Assembly: GCF_000661955.1 (NCBI RefSeq)
Contig: NZ_CP007597.1
Coordinates: forward strand, 1,729,605-1,793,604
Direction of reading: 5' to 3'
Source of the DNA: Stenotrophomonas rhizophila
Lineage (GTDB): Bacteria > Pseudomonadota > Gammaproteobacteria > Xanthomonadales > Xanthomonadaceae
DNA length: 64,000 bases
A program made the translations under genes and the position numbers. The first letter of the stretch is position 1. Each line of letters opens with the position of its first letter. Below the pieces are notes generated by a model. That model was not told the origin of the DNA. It searched no databases and saw nothing but the letters and a program-made list of their open reading frames with translations. Positions 8,114-20,070 of the stretch are shown piece by piece.

Positions 8114-9463
8114 ATGCGTGTAGCGATTTTCGGTACCGGTTACGTCGGTCTGGTCACGGGTACCTGCCTGGCCGATGTCGGCCACCAGGTGGTCTGCGTC
8201 GATATCGACCAGGCCAAGGTCGATGGCCTGAACCGTGGCGTCATCCCGATCTACGAACCGGGCCTGGAGCCGATGGTCAAGGCCAATCACGCGGCATCGC
8301 GGCTGGCCTTCACCACCGATGCTGCCAGCGCGATCACGCATGGCCAGGTGATTTTCATCGCCGTGGGCACGCCACCGGACGAGGACGGCAGCGCCGACCT
8401 GCAGTACGTGCTGGCGGTGGCCCGCACGATCGGCACGCACATGGCCGTGCCGACCGTGGTGGTGAACAAGTCGACCGTGCCGGTAGGCACGGCCGACAAG
8501 GTACGTGCCGCCATTGCCGAGGTACTGGCGGCGCGTGGGGTTGAGATCGCGTTCGACGTGGTCTCCAACCCGGAATTCCTGAAGGAGGGCGACGCGGTTG
8601 CCGACTGCATGCGGCCGGACCGCATCGTGGTGGGCGCCTCCAACCCCGATTCGGTGGCGCTGATGCGCCGCCTGTACGCACCGTTCAACCGCAACCACGA
8701 CCGCGTGGTGGAAATGGACGTGCGCTCGGCGGAGCTGACCAAGTACGCCGCCAACGCGATGCTGGCGACCAAGATTTCGTTCATGAACGAAATTGCCAAC
8801 ATCGCCGAGAAGGTCGGTGCCGATATCGAGCAGGTCCGCCAGGGCATCGGCTCGGATCCGCGCATCGGCTGGCACTTCATCTACCCGGGCGCCGGTTACG
8901 GCGGCTCGTGTTTCCCCAAGGACGTGCAGGCGTTGGCCCGCACCGCGCAGCAGTATGGCCATGAGCCGAAGCTGTTGAACGCGGTGGAGGCGGTCAACGA
9001 AGCGCAGAAGGGGCATCTTTACCAGCTGATCCAGCGCCACTACGACCGTGGCGAGGACGAAGGCGTGCGTGGCAAGACGTTCGCGGTGTGGGGGTTGGCC
9101 TTCAAGCCCAACACCGACGACATGCGCGAAGCGTCCAGCCGGCGCCTGCTGGCCCAGTTGTGGGAAGGCGGCGCCACCGTGCGCGCCTACGATCCCGAAG
9201 CCACCGACGAAGCGCGCCGCATTTTCGGGCAGCGCGATGACCTGGTGTTCTGCGACAACGCCTACGACGCGCTGGACGGCGCCGATGCGCTGGTCGTGGT
9301 GACCGAATGGAAGCAGTTCCGCAGCCCGGATTTCGTCCGCCTGCGCGAGATGCTCAACGATGCGGTCGTGTTCGACGGCCGCAACCTGTACGACCCGCAG
9401 GAGATCGAAGCCGCGGGCCTGGCCTACTACGGCATTGGCCGGGGACGTTCGCTGCATGCATGA
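8114..9463 (+). CDS. ugd: UDP-glucose 6-dehydrogenase
   Basis: The 449-residue cytoplasmic enzyme makes UDP-glucuronate for polysaccharide or LPS synthesis by NAD-dependent oxidation of UDP-glucose. It begins with a Rossmann motif ([16 protein letters not shown]), has [11 protein letters not shown] and [11 protein letters not shown], the catalytic cysteine in [10 protein letters not shown] (residue 266), and the C-terminal UDP-binding motif [16 protein letters not shown]. Length is normal. It starts 23 bases after the FKBP gene and overlaps slyX by 8 bases, so the genes are probably cotranscribed. Confidence 0.96.
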   Translation: MRVAIFGTGYVGLVTGTCLADVGHQVVCVDIDQAKVDGLNRGVIPIYEPGLEPMVKANHAASRLAFTTDAASAITHGQVIFIAVGTPPDEDGSADLQYVLAVARTIGTHMAVPTVVVNKSTVPVGTADKVRAAIAEVLAARGVEIAFDVVSNPEFLKEGDAVADCMRPDRIVVGASNPDSVALMRRLYAPFNRNHDRVVEMDVRSAELTKYAANAMLATKISFMNEIANIAEKVGADIEQVRQGIGSDPRIGWHFIYPGAGYGGSCFPKDVQALARTAQQYGHEPKLLNAVEAVNEAQKGHLYQLIQRHYDRGEDEGVRGKTFAVWGLAFKPNTDDMREASSRRLLAQLWEGGATVRAYDPEATDEARRIFGQRDDLVFCDNAYDALDGADALVVVTEWKQFRSPDFVRLREMLNDAVVFDGRNLYDPQEIEAAGLAYYGIGRGRSLHA

Positions 9464-9695
9464 TTCAACCCCCACACCGCGTGAGCAGGCGCTGGAAGCG
9501 CGCCTGATCGAGCTGGAAATGCGCGTGTCCTTCCAGGAACAGGCCTTGGCCGAGCTCAGTGAAGCACTGGCCGATGCACGCATCGAAGGCAGCCGCAACG
9601 CCGACCTGACCCGCCTGCTGCTGGAGGACCTGGGCAAGGTCCGCAACGCGCTGTATTCCGATTCGGGCGAAGAACCGCCGCCCCCGCACTACTGA
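9456..9695 (+). CDS. slyX: SlyX family protein
   Basis: A 79-residue protein, [20 protein letters not shown]..., almost entirely one coiled-coil heptad region ([22 protein letters not shown]) and ending EEPPPPHY, the Pro-rich tail typical of SlyX. The ATG at 9456 lies inside the last codons of ugd. The family's molecular function is not established; it is often encoded near FKBP genes, as here. Confidence 0.9.
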   Translation: MHDSTPTPREQALEARLIELEMRVSFQEQALAELSEALADARIEGSRNADLTRLLLEDLGKVRNALYSDSGEEPPPPHY

Positions 9696-9708
9696 TCGAT
9701 TCCACGTC

Positions 9709-10422
9709 ATGAGCGATACACTCCGCGACCAGCTGCTGGGCCTTGGTTTCAAATCCGCGCCCAAGCCAGAACGCAAACCCGATGCCCGCCGTGACGGCCG
9801 GCCGGGCAACAAACCCCACGGTGCGCGTCCCCCGGGCAAGCCCGGCGAAGCGCGCCCGCCGCGTGAGGGTGCCCCGGGGCGTCCGCCGCGCGAGGGCGAT
9901 GCCGCGCGCCGCGCGCCGCACGGCAAGGGCCGCCCGGGTGGTGGCAATCGTCCCGGCCAGGGCCAGAACGCCGGCCAGGGCAAGCCCCGTTCGCGCGAGG
10001 ACATCGACCTGGCCAAGGCCTACGCGATCCGTGCGCAGAAGGAAAAAGACGACCGCATCGAAGCCGAGCGCCTGAAGCAGGAAGAGGCACGCCTGCGCCG
10101 CGAAGCCAAGGCCAAGCTGGACGTGCTGCTGGAAGGCAAGTCGTTGAATGACGCCGGCGCCGAGATTGCCCGCCACTTCAACTACGGTGGCAAAATCAAG
10201 CGCGTGTATGTCACCGCCGACCAGCTCAAGGCGCTCAACGCCGGCGAGCTGGGCGTGCTGCAGCAGAACGGCCGCTACCTGCTGGTGACGGCGGCCGTGC
10301 TCGACGAGGCCGAAGCGATCTTCGCCCCGTCAGTTGCGCTGCGCGTGGATCCCAACGCCACCGCCGAGGCTGACCCATACGCCGACCCGGCCTATCAGGT
10401 GCCCGACGACCTGGTCTGGTAA
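9709..10422 (+). CDS. DUF2058 family protein (YaiL-like)
   Basis: A 237-residue protein beginning MSDTLRDQLLGLGFKSAPKP, the conserved opening of DUF2058. Residues 25-90 are a low-complexity Pro/Arg/Gly/Lys-rich linker. Next comes a charged helix (REDIDLAKAYAIRAQKEKDDRIEAERLKQEEARLRREAKAKL) and a conserved C-terminal domain (ARHFNYGGKIKRVYVTADQLKALNAGELGVLQ). Annotated in other genomes as a nucleoprotein/polynucleotide-associated protein; function uncertain. It follows slyX by 13 bases and ends in a strong terminator. Confidence 0.88.
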   Translation: MSDTLRDQLLGLGFKSAPKPERKPDARRDGRPGNKPHGARPPGKPGEARPPREGAPGRPPREGDAARRAPHGKGRPGGGNRPGQGQNAGQGKPRSREDIDLAKAYAIRAQKEKDDRIEAERLKQEEARLRREAKAKLDVLLEGKSLNDAGAEIARHFNYGGKIKRVYVTADQLKALNAGELGVLQQNGRYLLVTAAVLDEAEAIFAPSVALRVDPNATAEADPYADPAYQVPDDLVW

Positions 10423-10438
10423 GCGATCGATCGCACGA

Positions 10439-10472
10439 CGAAGAAGGGCGCCGAAAGGCGCCCTTCTTTGGT
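10439..10472 (+). terminator. intrinsic terminator after the ugd-slyX-DUF2058 genes
   Basis: AAGAAGGGCGCC-GAAA-GGCGCCCTTCTTT hairpin with T-rich 3' side, about 20 bases after the stop codon. Confidence 0.9.
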
Positions 10473-10528
10473 TCTTCGCCACGATGCGGGACAAGCAGAG
10501 ACTGCTTTGACGCTGTCCAGGCGCAGCC

Positions 10529-10656
10529 GTCGGTGGATCGGGCGCTGGGCCCCCATGCCCTTTCCGGCGAATGTCCCCCGGCGTCGGCCTGCGGCCGCCC
10601 CCTCCTCCTTTATTTCGCCTCCAAGGGCATGGGGGCCCAGCGCCCGACCCACCGAC
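10529..10656 (-). repeat. long hairpin element, family 1, copy B (inverted relative to copy A)
   Basis: Arms 10529-10562 and 10623-10656 are complementary, with few mismatches, and closely resemble the arms of copy A. The core read on the minus strand is the same as copy A (GGCGAAATAAAGGAGGAGG ... CCGGGGGACATTCGCC), differing at about one position. Together with copy C it fills the 555-base gap before the amidohydrolase gene. Confidence 0.8.
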
Positions 10657-10698
10657 AGCGCCAGAAAAGCCTGGCTTCTCCTCCTTACCGCAAGCCGA

Positions 10699-10799
10699 GC
10701 CCCGTAGCGGCCGGTAGGCTCCTGGGCAAAATAAAGGAGGAGGCCGCCATGCGCGGCCGGGGGACATTTGCGCCAGGGGCCTACCGGTTGCTACGGGGC
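10699..10799 (+). repeat. long hairpin element, family 1, copy C (same core, unrelated arms)
   Basis: Arms 10699-10725 and 10773-10799 pair over 27 positions with about three mismatches, and their sequence (CCCCGTAGCGGCCGGTAGG...) has no similarity to the arms of copies A and B. The core keeps AAATAAAGGAGGAGG and CCGGGGGACATTTGC. The inner closing stem changes from GGCGAA/TTCGCC in A and B to GGCAAA/TTTGC here, a compensatory pair change. Confidence 0.75.
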
Positions 10800-10977
10800 C
10801 CTCACGCTCGCGACCGGTCCGATCAGAGACGCCAGCCGATCCAAACCGCGCCTGCACACCCGGCCACCCGCGTAGCGTCGTGCTGACTCTGCGACGGCCC
10901 TCGCAGCAAGACCCTCCCCTTGGTTGGAAGAAGAACTCTCTTTTTTAGGGCGCAAGGCCCATCGTGCCGAGCGGGGG

Positions 10978-12312
10978 TTACTCCGTGATCGGCCCGGCCA
11001 CTTCCTGCCCGGCCTGCCAGACCGCGCCGATGCGCTGGGTGTTGGCGATGTCGGTGAGCGGGTCGGCGTCCAGCACCAGCAGGTCGGCGCGCTTGCCGGC
11101 GGCGATCCGGCCACGGTCGGCCAGGCCCAGCAGGTCTGCCGCCTGTGACGTGGCCACCTGCAGTGCCTGTGCCGGGCTCAGTCCGGCCTGCACCAGCAGC
11201 TGCAACTCGCGGTGCTCGGCAACGCCGATCACCCGGTGCGGCATCGCACCGCCGTCGGTGCCGAAACCCAGCTTGACCCCGGCCGCATGCAGGCGGCGCA
11301 CGTTGTCCAGGTTGGTCGCCACCGCCGCGCGCGCGGCCGGAATGCCGCTGCCGGCCAGTTGCGCGCGCTGCCATTCCGGCTGCGACCAGCGCGCCAGCAC
11401 GTCGCGGTGCAGGGCCTGGCGCAGGAACGGCTGGTGCAGCGCCTGCGGGTGTTCGGCATACCAGTAGTTGGCTTCGTCGATGGCCACCGTCGGGATGTAC
11501 CACGTGCCCTGGTCGCGCATTTTCCTGGCCAGCATCGGATCGACCGCACGGTCACGGATGCCGTGGGCGAGGATGTCGACCCGGGCATCGACCAGGTCGC
11601 GGGCCTGGTCAAGGTCGTGGATGTGTGCGGCCACGGTGAGCCCGCGTGCGTGCGCTTCGGCGATGGCGGCGCGGTACACCTCCGGCGTCATCATCGGGCG
11701 CTTGCCGCCGAGGTCGTCCACCCACAGCTTGATCAGGTCCACGCCGTCGGCATGCTGGGTGGCGACCGCCGCGCGCGCCTGTTCGGCGGTGCGCGGGCGC
11801 GCCACCGGATCGTGGCGCAGACCCATGCTGTCAGCCGGCGGTGCGCCATCGGGCGCGCCGATCCCGCCGCCGGCGCCGTACAGCTGCGCGCCCAGACGGG
11901 GATCGGCGTTCACCTCGGTGCGGAGGGCGAAGAAGTCGGCGCCATTCATGCCCAGCGCGGTGACCGTAGTGATGCCATAGCGCTGGAACTGGCGCAGGTC
12001 GCGCACCACGTTGTCGCGCGTGTAGAAGCGGTCGCCGTGCTCCAACCCCTGCGTGTTGCCCACATGCGCGTGGTTGCTGACCAATGCAGGCAGCAGCGTC
12101 TTGCCGGTGTAATCGACCCGGCGCGCACCGGTGGCGGCAGCGGGCAGGGGCGTGCCGATGTGCACGATGCGGGCGCCGTCGATCAGCACGGGGGTGATGC
12201 CGCGGTCGCGCTGGCCATCGAAGACGCGCGCGTTCTCGAACAGGATCGGCTCGGCGGCGGCAGGCAGGGCGACGGCGGCGAGCAGCAGTGCCCACAGGCG
12301 GGTCGGTCGCAT
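10978..12312 (-). CDS. exported metal-dependent amidohydrolase
   Basis: A 444-residue protein with signal peptide MRPTRLWALLLAAVALPAAAEP. It belongs to the amidohydrolase superfamily (imidazolonepropionase/prolidase-like exported group): N-terminal beta sandwich, the metal motif HAH at residues 81-83 (LLPALVSNHAHVG), a candidate carboxylated lysine in DLIKLWVDD, His in VAAHIHDLDQA and ILAHGIRD, and the metal-binding Asp in FGTDGGAM. The C-terminus has the usual IAAGKRADLLVLDADPL. Substrate unknown; periplasmic peptidase- or lactam-type hydrolysis is typical for relatives. No operon partner is visible. Confidence 0.88.
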   Translation of the reverse strand: MRPTRLWALLLAAVALPAAAEPILFENARVFDGQRDRGITPVLIDGARIVHIGTPLPAAATGARRVDYTGKTLLPALVSNHAHVGNTQGLEHGDRFYTRDNVVRDLRQFQRYGITTVTALGMNGADFFALRTEVNADPRLGAQLYGAGGGIGAPDGAPPADSMGLRHDPVARPRTAEQARAAVATQHADGVDLIKLWVDDLGGKRPMMTPEVYRAAIAEAHARGLTVAAHIHDLDQARDLVDARVDILAHGIRDRAVDPMLARKMRDQGTWYIPTVAIDEANYWYAEHPQALHQPFLRQALHRDVLARWSQPEWQRAQLAGSGIPAARAAVATNLDNVRRLHAAGVKLGFGTDGGAMPHRVIGVAEHRELQLLVQAGLSPAQALQVATSQAADLLGLADRGRIAAGKRADLLVLDADPLTDIANTQRIGAVWQAGQEVAGPITE

Positions 12313-12380
12313 CGGCGGCTCCAGTCTTGGGGGAGGGGTGAGCCTACCTTATCGGCGTGGTCGGGTTGGCGGGCGCGGGG

Positions 12381-12528
12381 GTTGCCGGCCAGCGGCCGGC
12401 ACTACCGGGTTTGGGGTGCGTGGTTGCTGGGCAGCGGGGGCGCGACGGGTTGTCGGTGTGCGTGGTTGCCGGCCAGCGGCCGGCACTACCGGTTGGGTAC
12501 GTAGTTGCCGCGCAGCGGGCGGCACCAC
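12381..12528 (-). repeat. three SMAG-type palindromes between amidohydrolase and MFS genes
   Basis: Two near-identical reverse-orientation copies at 12381-12405 and 12465-12489 (GTTGCCGGCCAGCGGCC...CTAC) and a degenerate one at 12501-12528 (GTAGTTGCCGCGCAGCGGGC). They occupy most of the gap between the two genes, upstream of the amidohydrolase start and downstream of the MFS stop. Confidence 0.8.
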
Positions 12529-12541
12529 CGCCGCGTCGGGA

Positions 12542-13735
12542 TCATCTGCGCGGGCGGGCGCGGAGCAGGGGCAGGCTGATGGCGAAGAAGCACAGCAGGG
12601 CGCCGGCGAGCGCGAAGCCGCTGCCCGCCAGGAAGGCGGTGCGGCCCTGGTCGATGCCCCACAGCTGGCCGGCGATCAGGGCGCCCAGCACGCCGCCCAC
12701 GCCGGAGGAGAAGCCATACAGCAGGCCCTGGCCGTGGCCGTTGAGGCGGCCGGGGAAATAGGTGGCCAGCATCTGCATCGCGGCCGCGAAGAATGCGGCA
12801 AACCCCAGGGCGTGCGCGGTCTGTGCCATCAGCATCACCGGCAGGTTCTCCGGGAACAGCGCGGTGATCGCCCAGCGCACGGTGGAACTGAGCAGGGCAA
12901 TCAGCAGCATCCAGCTGGCGTCATAGCGGCGGAAGAAGCGGCCGATGGTGAAGAACACGCCCACTTCGAATACCACCCCGACGGTCCACAGCAGCCCCAG
13001 CGTGGAGGTGGCATAGCCGTGGTGGTCCATGTAGACCGAGAAGAACGTGTAGTACGGACCAAACGACAGCTGTTCCATGAACGCGGCCAGGAAGAAGGCC
13101 AGCACCTGCGGCTTGCGCACGATCTGCCAGAAGCCGGTCGCGTCGCCGTCGCTGCGCTGCAGGTTGCGCGCGTAGTGGTTGGCAAACCCCGAGGCGGTCA
13201 GCAGGCCGAACAGCGGCAGCATCAGCCACGGCAGCAGGTGCGCGTTGCCGGCGCCGCCGTGGCCTTCGATGATCCAGCCAAACAGCATCACCACCGCAAT
13301 GAAACCCAGCGAGCCCCACACCCGGATCAACCCGTAGCGATGGCTGTCGCTGCCCAGGTGGGTCAACGTGATCGATTCGAATTGCGGCATCACCGCGTTG
13401 TAGAAGAAGCAGAACGCGACCATCGCCGGGTACAGCCACGGTTGCGGCAGCGGCAGCAGGAACGCGCAGAACGTGAGCAGGGTCAGCACGCAGCCCAAGC
13501 GCAGCCAGAAGATCGGGCGCGGCGAGGCGGCGGCGAGCGAGGTCCACGTGGTGGGCGCGACGATGCGGGTGGCGTACCAGATGCCCATCATCACGCTGAT
13601 CGCGGTGACGCTCATCCCGCGGGAGGTCAGGAACAACGACCAGTACGGGGTGAACGCGCCGAGCGCGGCGTAGTAGACCAGGTAGAACGAAGAGAGGCGG
13701 ACGACCGGTACGGCGTCGCGGGTGGGGGCGGTCAT
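12542..13735 (-). CDS. MFS transporter (MFS_1-like/HcaT-type group)
   Basis: A 397-residue polytopic membrane protein with about 12 hydrophobic segments. The opening LSSFYLVYYAALGAFTPYWSLFLTSRGMS and GIWYATRIVAPTTW resemble the MFS_1-like/3-phenylpropionate permease (HcaT) group, and FNAVMPQFESITL-type cytoplasmic motifs fit. Start at 13735 (MTAPTRDAVPVVRLSS); an upstream start ten codons earlier is possible but adds only a basic leader. Substrate unknown. Confidence 0.88.
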   Translation of the reverse strand: MTAPTRDAVPVVRLSSFYLVYYAALGAFTPYWSLFLTSRGMSVTAISVMMGIWYATRIVAPTTWTSLAAASPRPIFWLRLGCVLTLLTFCAFLLPLPQPWLYPAMVAFCFFYNAVMPQFESITLTHLGSDSHRYGLIRVWGSLGFIAVVMLFGWIIEGHGGAGNAHLLPWLMLPLFGLLTASGFANHYARNLQRSDGDATGFWQIVRKPQVLAFFLAAFMEQLSFGPYYTFFSVYMDHHGYATSTLGLLWTVGVVFEVGVFFTIGRFFRRYDASWMLLIALLSSTVRWAITALFPENLPVMLMAQTAHALGFAAFFAAAMQMLATYFPGRLNGHGQGLLYGFSSGVGGVLGALIAGQLWGIDQGRTAFLAGSGFALAGALLCFFAISLPLLRARPRR

Positions 13736-13797
13736 GCGGGATCTCGATGGGCGCGCACCCATCAACGGTGGGTACCAACCGGTGCATTATGCCGGTG

Positions 13798-13871
13798 TCA
13801 CCCGACCGTTGGTCGGGTGAACGACCCACCGATCCGCCACGACGCGGTAGCACCCGACCGTTGGTCGGGTG
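13798..13871. repeat. two SMAG-type palindromes (CACCCGACC arm variant)
   Basis: Hairpins with identical stems CACCCGACC-GTT-GGTCGGGTG at 13798-13820 and 13847-13871, the second with the GTAG head. They lie between the MFS start and the metH 3' end. Confidence 0.85.
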
Positions 13872-13877
13872 ACACCC

Positions 13878-16562
<2,685 letters not shown>

Positions 16563-16619
16563 GGGCGGGCGGGCACGTGCTGGCGGGGGAGGGTCAACGA
16601 CAACGGGAGGCGGATGCGC

Positions 16620-17729
16620 TCACGCGGCATCCTCCAGGGCGGGGCCGGGCAGGGCGCGCGGCGGCAGGTCGGCCACCGCCTCGGCGATGGCCCGGATGTG
16701 CGCGGGGGTGGTGCCGCAGCAGCCCCCCACCAGGTTGAGCAGGCCGGCGCTGGCGAACTCGCGCAGGGTGCCGGCCATTTCCTCGGGGGTTTCGTCGTAC
16801 TCGCCGAACGCGTTGGGCAGGCCGGCGTTGGGATGCGCGCTGACCAGGCAGTCGGCCACGATCGACAGGGTTTCCACGTGCGGGCGCATGTCGTCGGCAC
16901 CCAGCGCGCAGTTCAGCCCGACCGACAGCGGTCGGCTGTGCGCGACCGAGGCATAGAACGCCTCGGCGGTCTGCCCGGACAGGGTGCGCCCGGATGCATC
17001 GGTGATGGTGCCGGAGATCATGATCGGCAGGCGCGCGCCCCGGTCGTCGAACGCTTCTTCGATGGCGTACAGGGCGGCCTTGGCATTGAGCGTGTCGAAG
17101 ATGGTTTCCACCATCAGCGTGTCGGCGCCGCCGTCGATCAGCCCGTCGATGGCTTCGCGGTAGGTCTCGCGCAGCGCGTCGAAGCTGGTGTTGCGGAACC
17201 CGGGATCATTCACGTCCGGGCTGATCGAAGCGGTGCGGCTGGTGGGACCCAGCACGCCGATCACGAAGCGCGGCTTGTCCGGGGTGGTCGCGGCGACCGC
17301 GTCGCAGCACGCACGGGCGACGGCGGCGCCGGCCTTGTTGAGCTCGTAAACCAGGTGCTCCAGGTGGTAGTCGGCCTGGCTGACCGAGGTGGCATTGAAG
17401 GTGTTGGTCTCCACCAGGTCCGCGCCCGCTTCCAGGTAGGCGGTGTGGATGCCGGCGATCACCTCCGGCTTGCTGAGCAGCAGCAGGTCGTTGTTGCCCT
17501 TCAGGTCGTGGCCTTCGGGTGCGGCGTGGTCGCAGCCGGCGCCATGGATATGCGCCACGTGGGCGCTGTCGTAGCCGTCGACGAAGCGCGCGCCCCGGTA
17601 GTCGTCTTCCTGCAGCCCGTGGCGCTGGATCATCGTGCCCATCGCGCCGTCGATGATCAGGATGCGCCGGGCAAGCGCTTCCTGCAGGGCGTGGACGCGA
17701 TCGGGGTGCAACCAGGGCAGGGACGACAT
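16620..17729 (-). CDS. methionine synthase, N-terminal polypeptide (homocysteine S-methyltransferase domain)
   Basis: A 369-residue homocysteine S-methyltransferase domain: [65 protein letters not shown], and the zinc-ligand cysteines in [10 protein letters not shown] and [11 protein letters not shown]. These match the first ~350 residues of full-length MetH rather than free-standing BHMT/MmuM. Start at 17729 ([12 protein letters not shown]), 8 bases after the regulator gene stop. The MetH C-terminal polypeptide follows on the same strand. In-frame extension upstream into the regulator gene is a shadow. Confidence 0.93.
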   Translation of the reverse strand: MSSLPWLHPDRVHALQEALARRILIIDGAMGTMIQRHGLQEDDYRGARFVDGYDSAHVAHIHGAGCDHAAPEGHDLKGNNDLLLLSKPEVIAGIHTAYLEAGADLVETNTFNATSVSQADYHLEHLVYELNKAGAAVARACCDAVAATTPDKPRFVIGVLGPTSRTASISPDVNDPGFRNTSFDALRETYREAIDGLIDGGADTLMVETIFDTLNAKAALYAIEEAFDDRGARLPIMISGTITDASGRTLSGQTAEAFYASVAHSRPLSVGLNCALGADDMRPHVETLSIVADCLVSAHPNAGLPNAFGEYDETPEEMAGTLREFASAGLLNLVGGCCGTTPAHIRAIAEAVADLPPRALPGPALEDAA

Positions 17730-17737
17730 GGCGGGCC

Positions 17738-18667
17738 TCAGGGTTTGGTGGCGATCAGCGAGATGACTTCGAAATGCGGCGGGCGCTTCTCGCGGGTCAC
17801 CGTTTCCAGGTTGGAGACCACCAGCCCGGCCTTCTCGGCGAACTTGCGCAGTTCCTTGTCCGAGAAGCCCAGGTTGACGTGGCCGTACGCATCCACGGCG
17901 GCCTTGTGCTCGTGGCGGGCCAGGCTGCACAGCAGCAGGCGCCCGCCCGAGCGCAGCACGCGCGCGCCTTCGGCCACGGCCTGGGCCGGCTTGGCGGCAT
18001 AGGTGAGGGCATGCATCAGCACCACCAGGTCGAAGCTGCGGTCCTTGAACGGCAGGGCGTGCATGTCGCCTTCGCGCACTTCCACGTTGGCCAGGCGGCG
18101 CAGGCGCTCGCTGGCGGCGGCGACCACGCGCGCACTGGTGTCGATGCACACGTAGCGTTTGGCGTGCGGGGCGACCAGCTCGGCCAGCACGCCGTCGCCG
18201 GAGGCGATGTCGAGCACGTCGCCGGTTTCCAGCAGCGGCAGCGCGGTGCGCGCCAGCGCCTCCCAGGTGCGGCCGGGCGAGTAATGGCGCTCCATGTCGC
18301 CGGCCACGCTGTCGGCCCAGTTCTGGTCTGCGGCGCGGCTGGCCAGCACCGAGGCGACCCGTTCAGCATCCTGGCGCAGCAGCGGGTCGTCGCTGCCGGT
18401 GCTGAGCGCATGCCACAATGCCCGCTGCGCGGGGTCCAGCGCGGCGTCGTCGAAGCGGTAGTAGGCCGACACGCCGGCCCGGCGGTCGCGCACCAGGCCG
18501 GCTTCCTTGAGCCGGGCCAGGTGGGTGGACACGCGTGGCTGGGCCAGCGTGGTGATGGCCGAGAGCTCGGCCACGGTCAGTTCTTCCTGCTCCAGCAGTG
18601 CCAGCAGGCGTACGCGGGTGGCGTCGGCGAACACTTTCAGCCGGATCGACCAGTCCTCAAGATCCAT
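17738..18667 (-). CDS. ArsR-family regulator fused to a SAM-dependent methyltransferase domain
   Basis: 309 residues. The N-terminal ~90 form an ArsR winged HTH ([25 protein letters not shown]... [18 protein letters not shown]). Residues ~140-309 form a class I methyltransferase with [28 protein letters not shown] and [23 protein letters not shown]. It is the first gene of an operon with both methionine synthase polypeptides. The known SahR regulators of methionine/SAM recycling are ArsR-type, so this protein may sense SAM or SAH through its methyltransferase fold; that is inference. A 28-bp dyad directly abuts its start codon. Confidence 0.92.
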   Translation of the reverse strand: MDLEDWSIRLKVFADATRVRLLALLEQEELTVAELSAITTLAQPRVSTHLARLKEAGLVRDRRAGVSAYYRFDDAALDPAQRALWHALSTGSDDPLLRQDAERVASVLASRAADQNWADSVAGDMERHYSPGRTWEALARTALPLLETGDVLDIASGDGVLAELVAPHAKRYVCIDTSARVVAAASERLRRLANVEVREGDMHALPFKDRSFDLVVLMHALTYAAKPAQAVAEGARVLRSGGRLLLCSLARHEHKAAVDAYGHVNLGFSDKELRKFAEKAGLVVSNLETVTREKRPPHFEVISLIATKP

Positions 18668-18669
18668 AA

Positions 18670-18697
18670 ATATCTACCTATCGCGATATAGAGATAT
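18670..18697 (-). promoter_or_regulatory. 28-bp dyad operator at the start of the ArsR-MTase/metH operon
   Basis: Nested palindrome ATATCT-ACC-TATCGCGATA-TAG-AGATAT: perfect outer hexamers and a perfect 10-bp centre. It begins two bases before the ATG and contains the AGG that would serve as RBS, so a bound repressor would block both transcription and the ribosome site. Placement before a DNA-binding ArsR-type gene suggests autoregulation. Confidence 0.75.
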
Positions 18698-18815
18698 TTT
18701 CGTCCCTGGGCCGGGTGGGGTCAAGTCAGCCGGTATTGCCCGCCCCCCGGTACAATCGCGCCACCTGGACGCGCGTTGCGCGGCCATAAAACAACCATGT
18801 TCCCGGGAGGGTGTT

Positions 18816-19964
18816 GTGGATTTCAGTTTTACCGAAGAGCAGCTGATGCTGCAGGACGTTGCGCGCCGGATCGCGCAGGAAAAGATCGCCCCGAGCGCCG
18901 AACATCACGACCGTACCGGCGAATTCCCGCTGGACAACATCCGCCTGCTGGGTGAAAACGGCCTGATGGGCATCGAAGTGCCGGCCGAATACGGCGGCGC
19001 GGGCATGGACCCGATTGCCTACGTGCTGGCGATGGTGGAGGTCGCCGCCGGTGACGCTGCGCATTCGACCATCATGTCGGTCAACAACTCGCTGTTCTGC
19101 AACGGCATTCTGACCCACGGCAGCGAAGCGCAGAAGCAGAAGTACGTGCGCGCCATCGCCGAGGGTGAGGCCATCGGCGCGTTCGCGCTGACCGAGCCGC
19201 AGTCCGGTTCGGACGCCACGGCCATGCGCTGCCGCGCGGTCAAGCAGGCCGACGGTACGTTCGTGATCAACGGCAAGAAGAGCTGGATCACCTCCGGCCC
19301 GGTCGCCAAGTACATCGTGCTGTTTGCGATGACCGACCCGGACCAGGGCGCGCGCGGCATCACCGCCTTCATGATCGACACCGACAACGCCGGTTTCCAC
19401 CGTGGCAAGACCGAGCCGAAGCTCGGCATCCGTGCCTCGGCCACCTGCGAGATCGAGTTCCAGGATTACGTGGCCAGCGCCGACGACGTGCTGGGCAAGG
19501 AAGGCGAGGGCTTCAAGATCGCCATGGGCGTGCTCGACGCCGGCCGCATCGGCATCGCCTCGCAGGCCATCGGTATTGCCCGCGCGGCCTATGAAGCGAC
19601 CTTGGAGTACGTGAAGGACCGCAAGGCCTTCGGTGCGGCCATCGGTACCTTCCAGATGACTCAGGCCAAGATCGCCGACATGAAATGCAAGCTGGATGCA
19701 GCCCTGCTGCTGACCCTGCGCGCGGCATGGGTGAAGGGCCAAGGCAAGCGTTTCAGCAATGAAGCGGCCATCGCCAAGCTGACCGCATCCGAAGCGGCAA
19801 TGTGGATCACCCATCAGGCCGTGCAGATCCACGGCGGCATGGGTTATTCCAAGGAAATGCCGCTGGAGCGGTACTTCCGTGATGCCAAGATCACCGAGAT
19901 CTACGAGGGCACCTCGGAGATCCAGCGGCTGGTGATCGCGCGCAACGAGACCGGGCTGCGCTGA
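18816..19964 (+). CDS. acyl-CoA dehydrogenase
   Basis: 382 residues from a GTG start (GGGAGG five bases upstream; M-D-F-S-F-T-E-E-Q). FAD flavoprotein of fatty-acid or branched-chain acyl-CoA oxidation. Shows the ACAD signatures AFALTEPQSGSDATAM and QIHGGMGYSKEMPLERYFRDAKITEIYEGTSEIQ (given here in overlapping pieces). The catalytic-base Glu of the short/medium-chain type lies in IYEGTSEIQ (residue 364). Length is normal. Single gene, divergent from the metH operon. Chain-length specificity cannot be told. Confidence 0.94.
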   Translation: MDFSFTEEQLMLQDVARRIAQEKIAPSAEHHDRTGEFPLDNIRLLGENGLMGIEVPAEYGGAGMDPIAYVLAMVEVAAGDAAHSTIMSVNNSLFCNGILTHGSEAQKQKYVRAIAEGEAIGAFALTEPQSGSDATAMRCRAVKQADGTFVINGKKSWITSGPVAKYIVLFAMTDPDQGARGITAFMIDTDNAGFHRGKTEPKLGIRASATCEIEFQDYVASADDVLGKEGEGFKIAMGVLDAGRIGIASQAIGIARAAYEATLEYVKDRKAFGAAIGTFQMTQAKIADMKCKLDAALLLTLRAAWVKGQGKRFSNEAAIAKLTASEAAMWITHQAVQIHGGMGYSKEMPLERYFRDAKITEIYEGTSEIQRLVIARNETGLR

Positions 19965-19973
19965 GAGTGCGGG

Positions 19974-20026
19974 GCCACGACCATCGGTCGTGGCCCACCC
20001 GGTAGGTGCCGCCCGTTGGTCGGCAC
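19974..20026. repeat. two SMAG-type palindromes downstream of the acyl-CoA dehydrogenase
   Basis: Hairpin GCCACGACC-ATC-GGTCGTGGC (19974-19994) followed by GTAGGTGCCGCCCGTTGGTCGGCAC (20002-20026, arms imperfect). They sit within 60 bases of the stop codon and may stabilise the 3' end. Confidence 0.75.
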
Positions 20027-20070
20027 GCCGATGAGGCAGAATGTGCGCTCGTTTTTTTGCCGGATATCCC

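Noticed and set aside
17738..18720. Cobalamin or SAM riboswitch upstream of the methionine synthase operon
   Set aside because: There is no leader long enough between the dyad and the start codon, and no conserved riboswitch boxes.
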